This document shows positions 10,880 through 23,700 of a DNA stretch of 64,000 bases, piece by piece. A program made the position numbers and the translations under genes. Positions within the stretch are counted from its first letter, which is position 1; each line of letters begins with the position of its first letter. Under the pieces are notes generated by a model, which saw nothing but the letters and a program-made list of their open reading frames with translations, ran no database searches and was not told the DNA's origin. Source of the stretch: Gigantopelta aegis (Eukaryota; Mollusca; Gastropoda; Neomphalida; Peltospiridae); contig NC_054708.1 of the NCBI RefSeq assembly GCF_016097555.1, positions 25,424,987 to 25,488,986 of the forward strand, read 5' to 3'.

Positions 10880-11463
10880 CTGTATATACATACATTATAT
10901 ACCAGTCATATGACACAGATTGGAACGGGAAAACCCCAAAACCTCAAGCACCTCAGGGGAGCGCGTTACTGAGTTAGATCCCGCATCATTATCACGAGCA
11001 TATCGTATATCAATGAAACTGTTTTCAACGGTTTAACTGTGTGGTATCTCAAATGAATCTAATATTCGTTTATAATCAATAATATACGAAGGGAACGGGA
11101 CGTAGCACAGTCGTAATGTGCTTGCCTGATGCGCGGGGGGAGCTTGAAGTAATTATCATGTAAAAGTAATATAACCTGTCTATTTACCATGTGTCTGGTT
11201 CGTGTGTTTTGTTTCCATAGCAATGGTAAATAAATATATTCAGCGCACAAATACACGTAACTACATGTAGTACGATGATGGAACTATTGCAGGTGTTTAT
11301 GAATAAGTAATAGCTGTAAACAAATGAAAGGAGACAAAAGACACGTAGTAAGGAAGCAGTTAACAAATATTATTTAGTTATCTTTAGCGTTTGATGATTT
11401 ATAACAATCCATACATTGGTGTCGATATATGTGGCATATTAATTATAGTGTCCGCAACTCGCA
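10880..11463. other. Unannotated spacer
   Basis: No gene or repeat recognised. Contains short AT-rich frames only. Confidence 0.4.
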
Positions 11464-11712
11464 AACGGTGGTGTTGCCGTTAATCCGTCAGGTATACGGT
11501 TGGTAGGTATTGGGTTCGCCTCCCGGCACAGGCTCCCACCTAGAGTGGGTTTAACGACTCAGTGGGTAGGTGTAAGGCCATTACCTCAACTTCTCTCTCA
11601 TTAACCACCAACCCGTTGTCCTGGACAGACAGTCCAGATAGCTGAGGTGTGTGTCCAGAACAGCGTACTTGAACCTTAATTTGATATCAGCAAGAAGATA
11701 GCTATGAACGAA
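11464..11712 (+). mobile_element. tRNA-headed SINE, family C
   Basis: Same organisation as 10313-10560: a head with gtaggtattgggttcgcc, body cttctctctcattaacc, and end gaaccttaatttgatatcag. Confidence 0.82.
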
Positions 11713-11861
11713 TGGATGACAAAGATGGCGGAATCCCATGCCGCTGTATCTATGTACGCAATATTTAGCACGATGCGAAATGCGACAAAGGGTAAGTACA
11801 AAGAAAGCTGTCGGCAGTTAAAATCAAAAGAGGATAAGCGATCAGAACGATCGGAAACTTA

Positions 11862-12032
11862 ATTTCATTCATTTCATCTCATTTTCGTGCTAATATCCAA
11901 TTAAGGTTCAAACACGGGTTAGTGGTTAGTGAGAGAGAAGAGGGTGTAGTGGTCTTATTGAGTCGTTAGAACTCGCTCTGGGTAGGATCCGGTACCGGGT
12001 TGCAAACCCATGGCTTAACCATGACGCCATCA
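11862..12032 (-). mobile_element. tRNA-headed SINE, family C, internally shortened
   Basis: The reversed tail (tttcgtgctaatatccaatt) and body are present, and the head ends near 12032 (accatgacgccatcatagct). It is shorter than the two plus-strand copies. Confidence 0.75.
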
Positions 12033-12396
12033 TAGCTGATATGTTACGACAATAACAAAAGCAAGCCAATTATAAAAACAAACGAAAACGTATTTTCAAT
12101 CTATCTTACAACGTTATAAATAAAATATCTGGAAAAATATGTAAATATAATATCACTGGATCAATATAATGTTGAAATATAACAGCAACAAACATGCGAT
12201 ATAATTATTGCAGTCTGAACTAAGACAACACATTATGATAAATTTCAATCGTATCAGAACGGAAAAGAATACCGTTAAAAAGAACAATGGTGTCAGGTAG
12301 CCAAATGGTTGGTTTTGAAACAATGTACTTTAAATTGATTTTGACTGCTTTGTACAAACCGATAACGGATCACTAATTTCCATCCAATTCCCAACG

Positions 12397-12745
12397 TGAC
12401 ACAAACAATAAAGGTGCGGCAATTGAATGCAACTTCATTGTAACAATAATTTTAGCATACATAAGAGTTGTATTAATTCTGGGATCTATTTAACGAAACA
12501 TTGTAAATTCTAATTTTGCATGTGATCTTAAATGAACGACCAAACCTCATTTCGTATTACATGACACAAACAATTAAGCTGCGGTCTTTGAATGCAAAGT
12601 TCTAGTACTGTAGCAATAGTTTTAACAGTACATCAAAGTTATATTAATTCTGGGACCAATTTCTCGAAATATCGAAAACCTAATTTTGCACGTGAACTTA
12701 AATTAACGACCAAACCACAGTTCGTATTACATGACATAAACAATT
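12397..12745. repeat. Diverged tandem duplication, period about 165 bp
   Basis: Copy 1 starts gacacaaacaataaaggtgc near 12399 and copy 2 starts gacacaaacaattaagctgc near 12564. Both include ttaattctggga and cgaccaaacc. A third partial unit follows. Not coding. Confidence 0.8.
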
Positions 12746-12812
12746 TTTAAAATCTATTTTTTTCTCGAAAACATAAATTTACGAGTAAACAACAGTTCGT
12801 ATTAAAGTTCAA

Positions 12813-13114
12813 GTTTGTTTTGTTTAACGACACCACAAGAGAACATTGCTTTATTAATCATCGACTACTGGATGTCAAACATTTAGTAATTCTGACATAC
12901 AGTCTTATAGAGAAAAAAAAATTTCCCATTAGTAGCAAGTGAACTTTTATATAAACCATCCCACAGACAGGATAGCACATACCATGGCCTTTGATATACC
13001 AATCGTGGTGCACTGGCTGGAACGAGAAATAGCCCAATAGGTCCACAGACGGGAATCGAAACTAGACCGACCGTGCATCAAGCGAGCGCTTTACCACTGG
13101 GCTACACCCCGCCC
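12813..13114 (-). mobile_element. tRNA-derived SINE, family B, full length
   Basis: Reversed tail at the left and the core in the middle. The head at the right reads on the minus strand ggcggggtgtagcccagtgg, with an A-box-like region and B-box-like ggttctag variant. Confidence 0.88.
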
Positions 13115-13531
13115 CAGTTTGTTTTACTACTAACGGTACATCTTATATAGGCCTATTTACTTCCTTTTGTCCTTATAGTGCGCCATGTTCCGTAATGATG
13201 TAATTTTGTTTGCATGAAATATAAAGTACAACAAATATAACTGGTAGTTTGCATACGTACACTTACGATGTTTTGTGAAATTGGGGGACCGTCTTCCATA
13301 TATATTCAAGTACCTTTTTTCTGTGTTTTTTTAAAAATGTTTTTGTTGTCGTTTTCATGAGTTTGTCCGCTCATGTATTCTCCACTATCATGTAAAATCT
13401 CTACGATAATGTTGCCACCCCTGCACCACTACTGTGAAGAAAAACATTCGCAAGAAAAAAAATTGCAATCGGAAAAACCTTATTGCAAGTTACCCAGTGA
13501 GAACATACCATTAGGTGTGGATAACCGTCTT

Positions 13532-13747
13532 ATATAGTCTGTCCCATCCTCCTAGAAAAATGCCCTTTGTAAATAATTTCAGTTTGGTTTTACGGAAGAA
13601 GAAAACTAAAAGTATTATGGAAATGACAAAAACAAAACCCAACAATGTTTTGGTGAAATTTAGAACAATCGGCGAAGAAATAAATATCTTGTAGTACATT
13701 CCATAGTATGAGAAAAAAAAAGGTGTTCCCTGTGGTAAGGACTATAG
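13532..13747. mobile_element. MITE family M2, uninterrupted copy
   Basis: The ends are tatagtctgtcccatcc and ggtaaggactata. The interior (aataatttcagtttggtttt and ttccctgtgg) matches the two halves flanking 6318-6686. It is about 216 bp and non-coding. It lies in the 5' flank of gene B. Confidence 0.75.
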
Positions 13748-14163
13748 TTGTCTTGTGTGACTAAATAAATTATTTAAAACGTATTGACTGTTTAATCTCA
13801 ATACTTTTCATGCCATATGAACAATGAGAATTGGCACTTTATTGTTTTAATACAGTCTTTTACGCTCGTATTTTCGTAACATCGATAAAATAAAAACACG
13901 CTATCATTGATGTAACGGACCACCGTTGATTATTGGATGATACTCCTAAAATATATGTGCTAACCGCATACAGTGTTTCATTGTGAATGCAACATTGTTT
14001 GAATTAGTCTATCTCTTGGAGTTTTTTTCTTTAATCTTTTGTTAAGAAAAAAATAAATAGTAAAAGAAACGGAATACAAATAGAGGTAATAAATCATACC
14101 AGGTTAAGTTCAGAGGAGCCAGCAGCTACGAGAAGGTAAAGCAAAACAGACGTCTTCTGCAAG

Positions 14164-14517
14164 ATGGCAAAAATTAATTTTTATAGAGTGATATCTTTAA
14201 TTTTTCTAAGCGTTCTTGTAAAGTATATTAATTGTCAAACCGTTTTCGATACCGTGCGAACAGCACTGTACCAAGAACACGTCCACGACCACCTCGATGT
14301 CGTGCTAGCAGACGACATCAACGTAACGAGCGCACGCGAATGTTCGGTGTTCTGTCTGAACGTACACTGTGATGTGTTCGCCTTCTGTCCGACGACACCA
14401 ATCCCACGAGCATCTGCAAACACAAACTGTTTCCTATTCACTTACAGCGATGGTGTGGCTTCTGCAAACCTTTCTGAGTATTCGGCGTGTTCATTCTATG
14501 TGTCAAAAGCGAAGCAG
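14164..14517 (+). CDS. Gene B exon 1: signal peptide and PAN/apple-like domain
   Basis: It encodes residues 1-118. The signal peptide is followed by a domain with six cysteines in the order EC, FC, HC, FC, NC, AC, ending SFYV. Gene C exon 1 has the same cysteine order (ECSTFC, GCDGF, FC, QC, KC, SFYV). This resembles PAN/apple folds (C..C, then C-x-x-F, then a late C-x-x-Y/F), although sequence similarity is low and the assignment is by pattern. The donor is cag|gtaaga in phase 0. No TATA box is obvious upstream. Confidence 0.85.
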
Positions 14518-16502
14518 GTAAGACTAAATATTAAGTATGTAGACCTATGCTGTTGTTATTATTGATCTTGATGTTGTTGTTGTTAAAAATTGTCCGCTGG
14601 AATTTTTTTTAAAGTAGGGCCTATGTTGTGTTCAACATGGGGCCAATTGTTTTAAACTGTTAACACTTTAAATCATTTTGTCAACGACAGAAAATTATAT
14701 TCCGAGTGTGGTGGATGTTGAAGAAATTGTATTTGTCCCCTCCCCCACCCCGTAATATATGTTCTTATTCTTTCTTCATCTTCTTTCTTCATGTTCTTCT
14801 TCTTCTTTTTTTTCTTTTTTTTTCCTCTTTTTTTGTTTGTTTGAGCAGTGAATGTGAGGAACACTAAATTAATCTGAACGCAAATTATTTTTATCACAGC
14901 TTTCGGGTACTTAATGCTAACATACATTAAAAGTGCTATACATCATAGTTAAAAGTGCCACATTTCGCTACTTTTACATTTATTTGTTATAAACATTTAC
15001 ATATTAATCGACACCACACAAAATCTTTGCATAAATAACTCGGGGAACACAGATTCGCGTTCAGTACAACTACACGCCTTGTAACAAATCTTATGAAATC
15101 AGGGCCGTACCCTATAACAATTGAACCCTCAGATGTGTAGGCTATTTTCTGGAGTAAAGAAAAAAATGCGATTCTTAAAGGGGCAACTGCCCCCCTGTCC
15201 CCCAACGGAGATCGACGAATCCACAATATGTAGCAAGTTGACTGTCGGCAGCTAGATAGGGCCATCAAGGACAGATGTTTTGCACAAAGATAGCGAACTT
15301 GCCGGCAGCCTAGGTCTACATAACGATACAGAAAGTTCGCTTCAACTGAATGCACTCAATCCGTCAGTCTTTCACTAAATATTCATATATTAACCAGATA
15401 GGTGACATGATACTTTTCTTTTTTCTTCAAAATGCAATACATACAGAGTATTCAATTATATTCAATTCTTTTATTGCTTTACCCCCACAATCTTATTACC
15501 ACAGCATATATAAATAAATAAAAATAAATAAATAAATAAACACCACTAGAGCACATTGATTTATTAATCATCGGCTATTTGATGTCAAACGTGGTCATTT
15601 TGACATATAGTCTTAGAGAGGAAACCCGCTACATTTTCCATTAGTAGCAAGGGAGCTTTTTTATGCACTATCCCATAGAAAGGATAGCACATACCACGGC
15701 ATTTGATATACCAGTCGTGGTGCACTGGCTGGAACGAGAAATAGCCCAGTGAGCCCACCGACGGGGATCGATCCTAGACCGACAGCGCGTCAAGCGAGCG
15801 CTTTACCACTGGGCTACGCCCCCTCCCCCCTCTAGTATATATAGTCAAACACGATACATGTATATTCACAATACGTTTAAATAATTTAATATAACTAAAA
15901 GTCATCTGAAGTACACTTAATCCAATTTTGAGAACAAAATGGAATTGGCATCTTCTGACTGATAGATCGAGAATAAGCAACATTATGAAGATGATACACG
16001 AGATATACAACAGTTTTCACATTATTTGATTGCGAAACTAATAAAAGTGACAGGTGAAAAATAAAAAACATTTGCCACGCATTTAATATTTACCAAAATA
16101 AACAAACATTATATAGTGTTTTAATTTGGAAAATATTGTAATATACAAAGGATAATACATTTTTAAAACCGTTTACATTTCATCTGCTACAAATATACAG
16201 ACAAGAAAAGGTGCACCTAGCGAGGTGACAAAGAGGGGTAGTTGCATCCCTTTTTTAAAATTAAAAGTAACCTTCTTGTCTCGCTCGAGTAGACCCTAGC
16301 ATAAGTTATTTTAAGCTATACATGTAAACGTTTAAAAGCGTTCAATCACGGATGGTTGACCTAATTATTAACCCAACAAAGTATTATATGACAATATATA
16401 CATTTGATTTGTACCTAAAAGTACTTTATTGAACCATCTACATAACCAGTATATTCCACTTATTACTGATATTTTATATTTAATAGTGTATTATTAATAT
16501 TA

Positions 16503-16536
<34 letters not shown>

Positions 16537-16731
16537 GCCTACTACTACCTTTTTGGGGTGGAGGGGGCGGTGTTTTATCGCGGGGGGGGGGGGGGGGTGT
16601 CTATAAAAATGCACGATTAACGTGCATGCACAAACGGCAGGCTGAACTTGTCCCTGCACGTAGAACTGGATTCAACTGGGTTAAGTAATAATTAAGCCAA
16701 CATGCGACAATAGGCTCCTATACTGTTTTTG

Positions 16732-16780
<49 letters not shown>

Positions 16781-17664
16781 ACGATGTACATTAAACCGAA
16801 TGACCACTTTGCGAATCAGTCAAAATAATTTGCAAACGTTTTAACGAAAAACGACTGGCTGGTCGTATGCCACATTTGTGACGCTGGAAAATATGTTATC
16901 CGTTTTCGAACCAAGCACTATATAGCGTTGTAACCGTCTAGACTCTCTCCCCTGCTAAATTCCATGCACACGCGCCTGATAATAATAATAATAAATAATA
17001 AATGGTGAGTTCATGTTCCAACTGTTTATTATTTTACTTCAGCGTATTCGCAGTTATTTTCGTCATGAAATAATATATATATTTTTTATTATTATTTTAT
17101 TATATAGCCGGCCCTCATTTGCCAAGTCTCTATACACGGCGGTCCTTTATATAAAATTCTAAAATACATTATATGGTTGTCGTATATACAGCCTCATCAC
17201 TACGAGTCTGGCCACAGACCACAGACCACAATTAACCTTTTTATTAATATCAGCAGGCCCATGGGTTTTGGTATGTACCTTTGCCTGCCTGGGGGACACA
17301 TACCCTGAAAAGGACAACCCCTGTTGTCCAGCTCTTTCTCTCAGCATATTGGTTTAAACAAACACACCCTCTAAACCTGGCCGGAGTGTACACCCATTTT
17401 ACACAAAAAGCACTGCTTTTGCATGGGCCGGAATTACCACAAATAAGTCTTCAATGTCAACAAGTTACACATGTTTAGAATCTACATGATCTCCTCTGTC
17501 ACTTCAGTCAAATAGTTACCACTTCATAGCTGTCTGTCATGAAATAATCAGTCAAACAGCAGACTACTTGCGCGGACAAATTTCCGGGTCCCTCTCTAAA
17601 TTTATGTAATGTTTCTATAACAACCACCGCCACCCACCCCACCGCGACGTGATTTTACCAACAT

Positions 17665-17701
<37 letters not shown>

Positions 17702-20700
17702 GGTGAGTTCATGTTCCGACTGTTTATTATTTTATTTCAGCTTATTCGCAGCTATTTTCGTCATGAAATAATATATATTTTTTTTTTCTTTTTTTTATTA
17801 TATAGCCGGCCCTCATTTGTCAAGTCTCTATACACAGCGGTCGTTTATATAAAATTCTAAAATATATTATACGGTTGTCGTATATACAGCCTCATCACTA
17901 CGAGTCTGTTTTGCAGTATTTTTATGACTTTTCACAAGAAGACTTCCAAATTTTAAAAAATGAAGAGTGTCATGGAATTCCCTCGATCGTAGTTCAAGTA
18001 AAAATGTTTTGGATCATACAATAACTAGGTTTCGTAGTCCAAATGAATGTAATTTCCATTTATAATCCATATTCGGAGAAATAAGGCCCACTAAATCCGT
18101 AATTGAGCGCCTTTAATTGCTTGCAAACACCGATAAAACCACATGCATCATTTAACAAAATTTATATTCTCCATGTAATTCGCAGACAGTCTTATCAACT
18201 GAAATCACTACTGATATGTCAACAACTACGTCACCCAGCACTACAATTACGACGGCCAGCAGTGCAGCCACGACGCCCATTGATACAACTACAGCAGCCA
18301 GCACTACAGCCACGACACACAGTGCTAGTACAATACCTAGTGACACCACCACGACGTCTAGCACTACTACTAACACAACATGCGTCAACTTGGACGGGGG
18401 CGGGTGTACTTGTCCCAGTGGAGCAACGGATGTCGGTTGTACGCAATATTTGTCAGGTATACAAAGAGCGGGATTTAGCTCAGTCAGTTGTGTGCTTGCC
18501 TAAGGTACTTCGTCGCAGGATCGAACCACCGCGGTGGATCCATTCAAATAATGTTTTCTTTTCTCGTTCCAACCAGTGCACCACAATTGGTCAAAGGCCG
18601 TATTCATCAGGTATACAAGGGGCGGGATTTAGTCCATTCGGTTGAGTGCTCGTCTGAGGTGCTTCGTCGCAGGATCGAACCACCGCCGTGGAATCCATTC
18701 AAATAATTGGAGGTTGTTTTTTTCTCTTTCCAACTAGTGAAACACAACTGGTCAGAGGCCATTGTACGTGCTTTCTGTCTGTGGGAAAGTGCATATAAAA
18801 GATGGAAAAATGTAGCGGGTTTCCTCTGATACACAAAGCCGGTTTATCCTAGTAGAACATGTAGCACGTGCTACCAGCCCCGCGGTGATGTGTCCATTTA
18901 TTTTTCCCGGTAATTTTTCCCCTCTACCCGAGGGTACAAACTATATATCCTGGAAGGGTGCCCCGCTGTTATTTGTGTTACAGACCCCGCGAATTCTTAA
19001 ACCGGCAAATAAGGATAATGTTAAAAATTGTGAAGAAGTGGTATTGTCTGAATCCCCTACAAAAAGGCCTCGACAAAACATAGATCCCAGCAAAGCAAAA
19101 CCACGGAACCATAGAACGAAACAAAACAAAACAAACACTAACAGAAAAAAAAGTAAAGTTTGTTTTATTTAACGACGCCACTAGAGCACATTTATTGTTT
19201 ATCTTATCATCGGCTATTGGACGTCAAAAATATAGTCATTCTGACACTGTTTTTTAGAGGAAACCCGCTGTCGCCACATAGCTACTCTTTTACGACAGGC
19301 AGCAAGGGATCTTTTAGTTGCGCTCTCCACAGGCAGGATAGCACAAACCATGGCCTTTGTTGAATCAGTTATGGATCACTGGCTGGTGCAAGTGGTTTAC
19401 ACCTACCCATTGAGCCTTGCGGAGCACTCACTCGGGGTTTGGAGTCGGTATCTGGATTTAAAAAACCCAGGCCTCGACTGGGATCCGAACCCAGTACCTA
19501 CCAGCCTGTAGACCGATGCCTAACCACAACCAACAGAAAAAGAAGAGCAAATATAACGGAAGCATCCTGGCTTACCCCTCCAAATACATTGAAAACTGTT
19601 GTTTGTTTTTTGTCTTTGTTTGTAGATTAGGACGTGGCTTCTTTTTTTTATCAATCGAATAGGTTGCAATATATGCAAATAATATTAAACGCCGCAGAGC
19701 AAAGTTGGACTAGATACATTAGAATAATTCCGAACTATCAAGTGTTTTCGTTACAGTTGAAAAGCATCATGTTTTATGGTGGTGTTTTTTTTGGTTTCGA
19801 CTATCATAGATCAATGCCATGATCGTTTGTTATGATTTTTCTGTAGATACAAACTAGTGTATCGGTGTTCTTTCAACATGATCTTACATCACATTAATTA
19901 TCTTTTTGTACAATAATCATGATTATTACAGATCAAAATATGTTCTTTGTTTTACAGATTGCGTAGATTACAAAAATACACATGGTATTCTGGACGGGGT
20001 AGTGTACATCAAGCCACTTACCTCATCCCTTAACGCCTTCCCTGTTCGCTGTTACAAAGGCTACACCATGATTCAGATGCGAGACAACGTCCCGTCTTGT
20101 CACAGTTTTTCCTTCAACCGATCCTGGTCAGAATACAGAGATGGGTTCGGCGACCTCCAGAATGGTTGTTTCTGGCTGGGCAATGACAAGATAACAACGC
20201 TGACTCTAGGACGGGCGTACGCTTTGATGTTTGGTACGTTCTGTTCTTACAATATTTAAAGGTACAAGTTATACTAATATCTCAAGACCAGTCAGCCAGT
20301 TTGTGAGTCAGAACAATAGTTTTATTACAGGTGCTATTTATTAGAAGATTGGTGGGGCGCGACGTAGCCCACTGAGTAAAGCGCTCGCCTGTTGCGCGGT
20401 CGATCTAGGATCGATCCCCGTCAGTAGGCCCATTAAGCTATTTCTCGTTCCAGCCAGTGCACTACGACTGGTATATCAAAGGCCGTGGTATGCGCTATCC
20501 TGTATGGAGAATGGTGCATATAAAAGATCCCCTGCTGCTAATGGGAAAATGTAGCTGGTTTCCTCTTAAGACTATATCTCAAAATACCTAACTTTTGACA
20601 TCCAACAGCCGATGATTAATAAATTAATGTGCTCTAGTGGTGTCGTTAAACAAAATAAACGTTTAGATGCTTGGTGTTCTCTCTTTATACAGTGCATATG

Positions 20701-23700
20701 TTTAAAGGGATAGGTTCCTGTTTTTGTAGCTGCTACACTAACATCTCAAAAACAACCATGCAAACCAGATACTGTATACATCAGCTCTTGTGGTTACTAT
20801 CCTACTGACGGATGTTATAACCATGAATAGCTATAATATTTTAAACATAGGATGCAACTGTTTCTGTCACGGGGATCCTACAATACCCGTAACTGGATGA
20901 AACACGATTATCCAAATATCTCTCCTAACTGTATATCTATTAGATCTCTCTGTATCGAGCAGTATTTACCCGAGTGGCTCATCTAGGTATGATCAGAGAT
21001 AAGATCTTATATAAAGTATATATTATTATAGCACGTTTAGTTCACTAGAAAACACAACAAAAACACAATACACTTTGGAATCTGTATTAAGCTACGCTGA
21101 CAAATGTACTGCCGCAGTACTTAATTAACAATAACAAATAATAACAACCCAGAACTGATAACTTAATTAGTTAATCTCTAGGTGTCTAGTTTACACAATA
21201 TGCTAATCACTTCACCGTGACACAACACCCACACGTGTGATGATTGAGAAACGCTGCCAGGAGAACTTAATTAATAAAGGAATTACAACTCTATTCCTAA
21301 CTGGTTAATTTTTAATTAACCCTTACTACTCGTTCAATATCGTGTGATAATTGAGAAACGCTTCCAGGGGAACTTAATTAATAAAGGAATTACAACTCTA
21401 TTCCTAACTGGTTAATTTTTAATTAACCCTTAACTACTCATTCAGTAACCTTGTAACACAGAATTAATACTGGTACCTATCACAATAAAGACAATAACCT
21501 ACAGTTTACCTAGGTCCTCTAGGATGACTGGTTAAGCTTTTTATAATTATTTAGGACAGTGAGCCTACAGATTACTGCGTCAGATGACCGGCAGCACCGT
21601 CTAAATAATATTGGTATAATACAGTATTAAAATATTTAAAGTCACATCAATCACATCAAGGTTATACACAGAGCAGAAATAAAATTATTTACCAGTCCGG
21701 ACGGACAGCGATCCCCTGGAGCCTTCCTATGTTTCTCCCTCATATCTCTAAAATCCTAGCTATTTATTCAAAACTCTCAGAGACAGCGAACATCGCCTGG
21801 GGGTACAAGGCGGTACCTCACGTATCATCTGATATTTCCACCTCTCCCAGAGTCGGTATCTTTCCTTAGATGACCAGACATTCTGTCGCCAGTCGCCAAA
21901 ATCACGGTTGTAAAAACCGCACTCGTGGAGGTATTACGTAACTACTGGCCACATGACCTCCACAGCTGGACTAAGTGCATATTGGAATGCACGGTCGCGC
22001 GTTTGGAACTGCACACGGTCTTCTAAAACAATTAATATCGCCACAGGCGAAAGGAAATTAGGAGCATGTACCGTCACACACCCCCACCTCAAAAAGGATA
22101 TTTCCTCTACTCTAGGAATAGGGAAATATACTACATTAAAACAAAAAGTGTGTTAACCGACGCATCCGGGCATTTATAACACATGTAATAATAAGGTGAC
22201 TACCAGTAATCACACTGAGTCTCTGAGTCCCTGGTATACAAATAAAATATATAAAAACAAAACAGAAATCAAGAATGTCAACACATTATCATAACGTTCA
22301 ACTTCGAGACAGGGAATCAGCGATTAAATTGGATGTGCCCTTGATATGTTCAATGGTAACTGGGTATTCTTGCAGAAGAAGACTCCACCTCAAAACTCTC
22401 TGGTTAGTGGCTTTCATTCTGTGAATGAAGGTAAGCGGATTATGATCAGTAAAGACCACCACTTGATGCACTGCCGATTTCACGTAGATCTGAAAATGCT
22501 TCAGAGCTTGTACCATGGCCAAAGCTTCCTTCTCTATAGTAGAATAGTTCACCTGGTGTTTGTCAAACTTTTTGGAGAAGAAACTTACAGGATGGTCCAG
22601 TCCATTTCCGTCTTCCTGGAATAGCACAGCCCCAGCTCCCACGTCACTGGCATCCATAGCTAGCTTGAACGACATTCGGTAGTCTGGTGCTGTCATCACG
22701 GGAGACGAGTAGCGCATCTGCTTGAGACGGTTTAATGACTTCTCGCATTCACCTGACCACTGGAACTTCGTTTCTTTCTTTTTCAGTGTCGCACGTTTTC
22801 CAGGTTTTCTCCGATAGGCATGCTGTCGAATCGGTGTAGTGTTGCGTTCCAAGCATACATCCTGGCTTAAGGTGTTGGTAATCGTTGGAAGGTTCTCACA
22901 AATGGAAACATTGTCTTGTTTCAACGTAGTCAACTTTTCTCGCTGGGGGTTCAAGTCTGCTAGAATCTGGCTGTTGGTTAATTTAATCTCTGCAGTCATG
23001 ACGTCATCACAGGAAATTGAGTGACTCTCAATTTGGACCGGTAGTACTGGAACTATCGGCAGTCTGTCAAAATAACCTTTTAGCAAATTGATGTGACAAT
23101 ACCTACTTTTCCTAACCCTATCAGGAGTGTTTATCACATACGCTGTCTCATTAACCCGTTTGTGCACAACATAGGGCCCGAAATACCTGTTCTGCACAGA
23201 ACCCCGTTTAATGGGAAGGTACAGCAGCACCTTATCCCCTGGTTTAAATTCCCGACTCCTAGTCTTCCTATCAAACACTGATTTTATTTTTCTCTGAGCA
23301 TGGCTCAGTTGCTTCCTAGCCTTCCTATCAAACACTGATTTTATTTTCCTCTGAGCATGGCTCAGTTGCTTCCTAGCCTTCCTATCTCTAACTCTCTTAT
23401 TCATCAATAATCCCTTGTCCATATCATAACCTGACATCTGATCCTCCATCTCACCCTCTGTTAACAATGTAGTGCGAGCTGCCAACAATTTTGGATCAGC
23501 CCCCTGCTCTAGAATTAACTCTTATCTATTACAAGGTAAATCCCCTCTATCAAAGACAACTGGTTCAATTCCCCTCTGCGGGAGATCAACAGGTTCCACC
23601 ACATTTAATTCCTCAGTTTACTTATCTACCATTTTACTGATAACCTCATCCACTCCAATTCCATGGCTCACACACGTATCAGACAAATCACAAATATCCT

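Larger units (their letters stand above)
14518..18185 (+). other. Gene B intron 1
   Basis: Bounded by cag|gtaaga and cgcag|ac, phase 0. It contains a family B SINE (15540-15826), TTA and TG microsatellites, a G-run, a duplicated 230-bp unit and one copy of the R350 repeat. 14518-15539 has a T-rich tract and no gene. Confidence 0.8.

Noticed and set aside
18103-18645. 180-residue open frame over gene B exon 2 (plus strand)
   Set aside because: It reads the Thr-rich exon in another frame, gives Gln/Leu/Arg low complexity, runs into SINE sequence, and ignores the acceptor and donor that match gene C.
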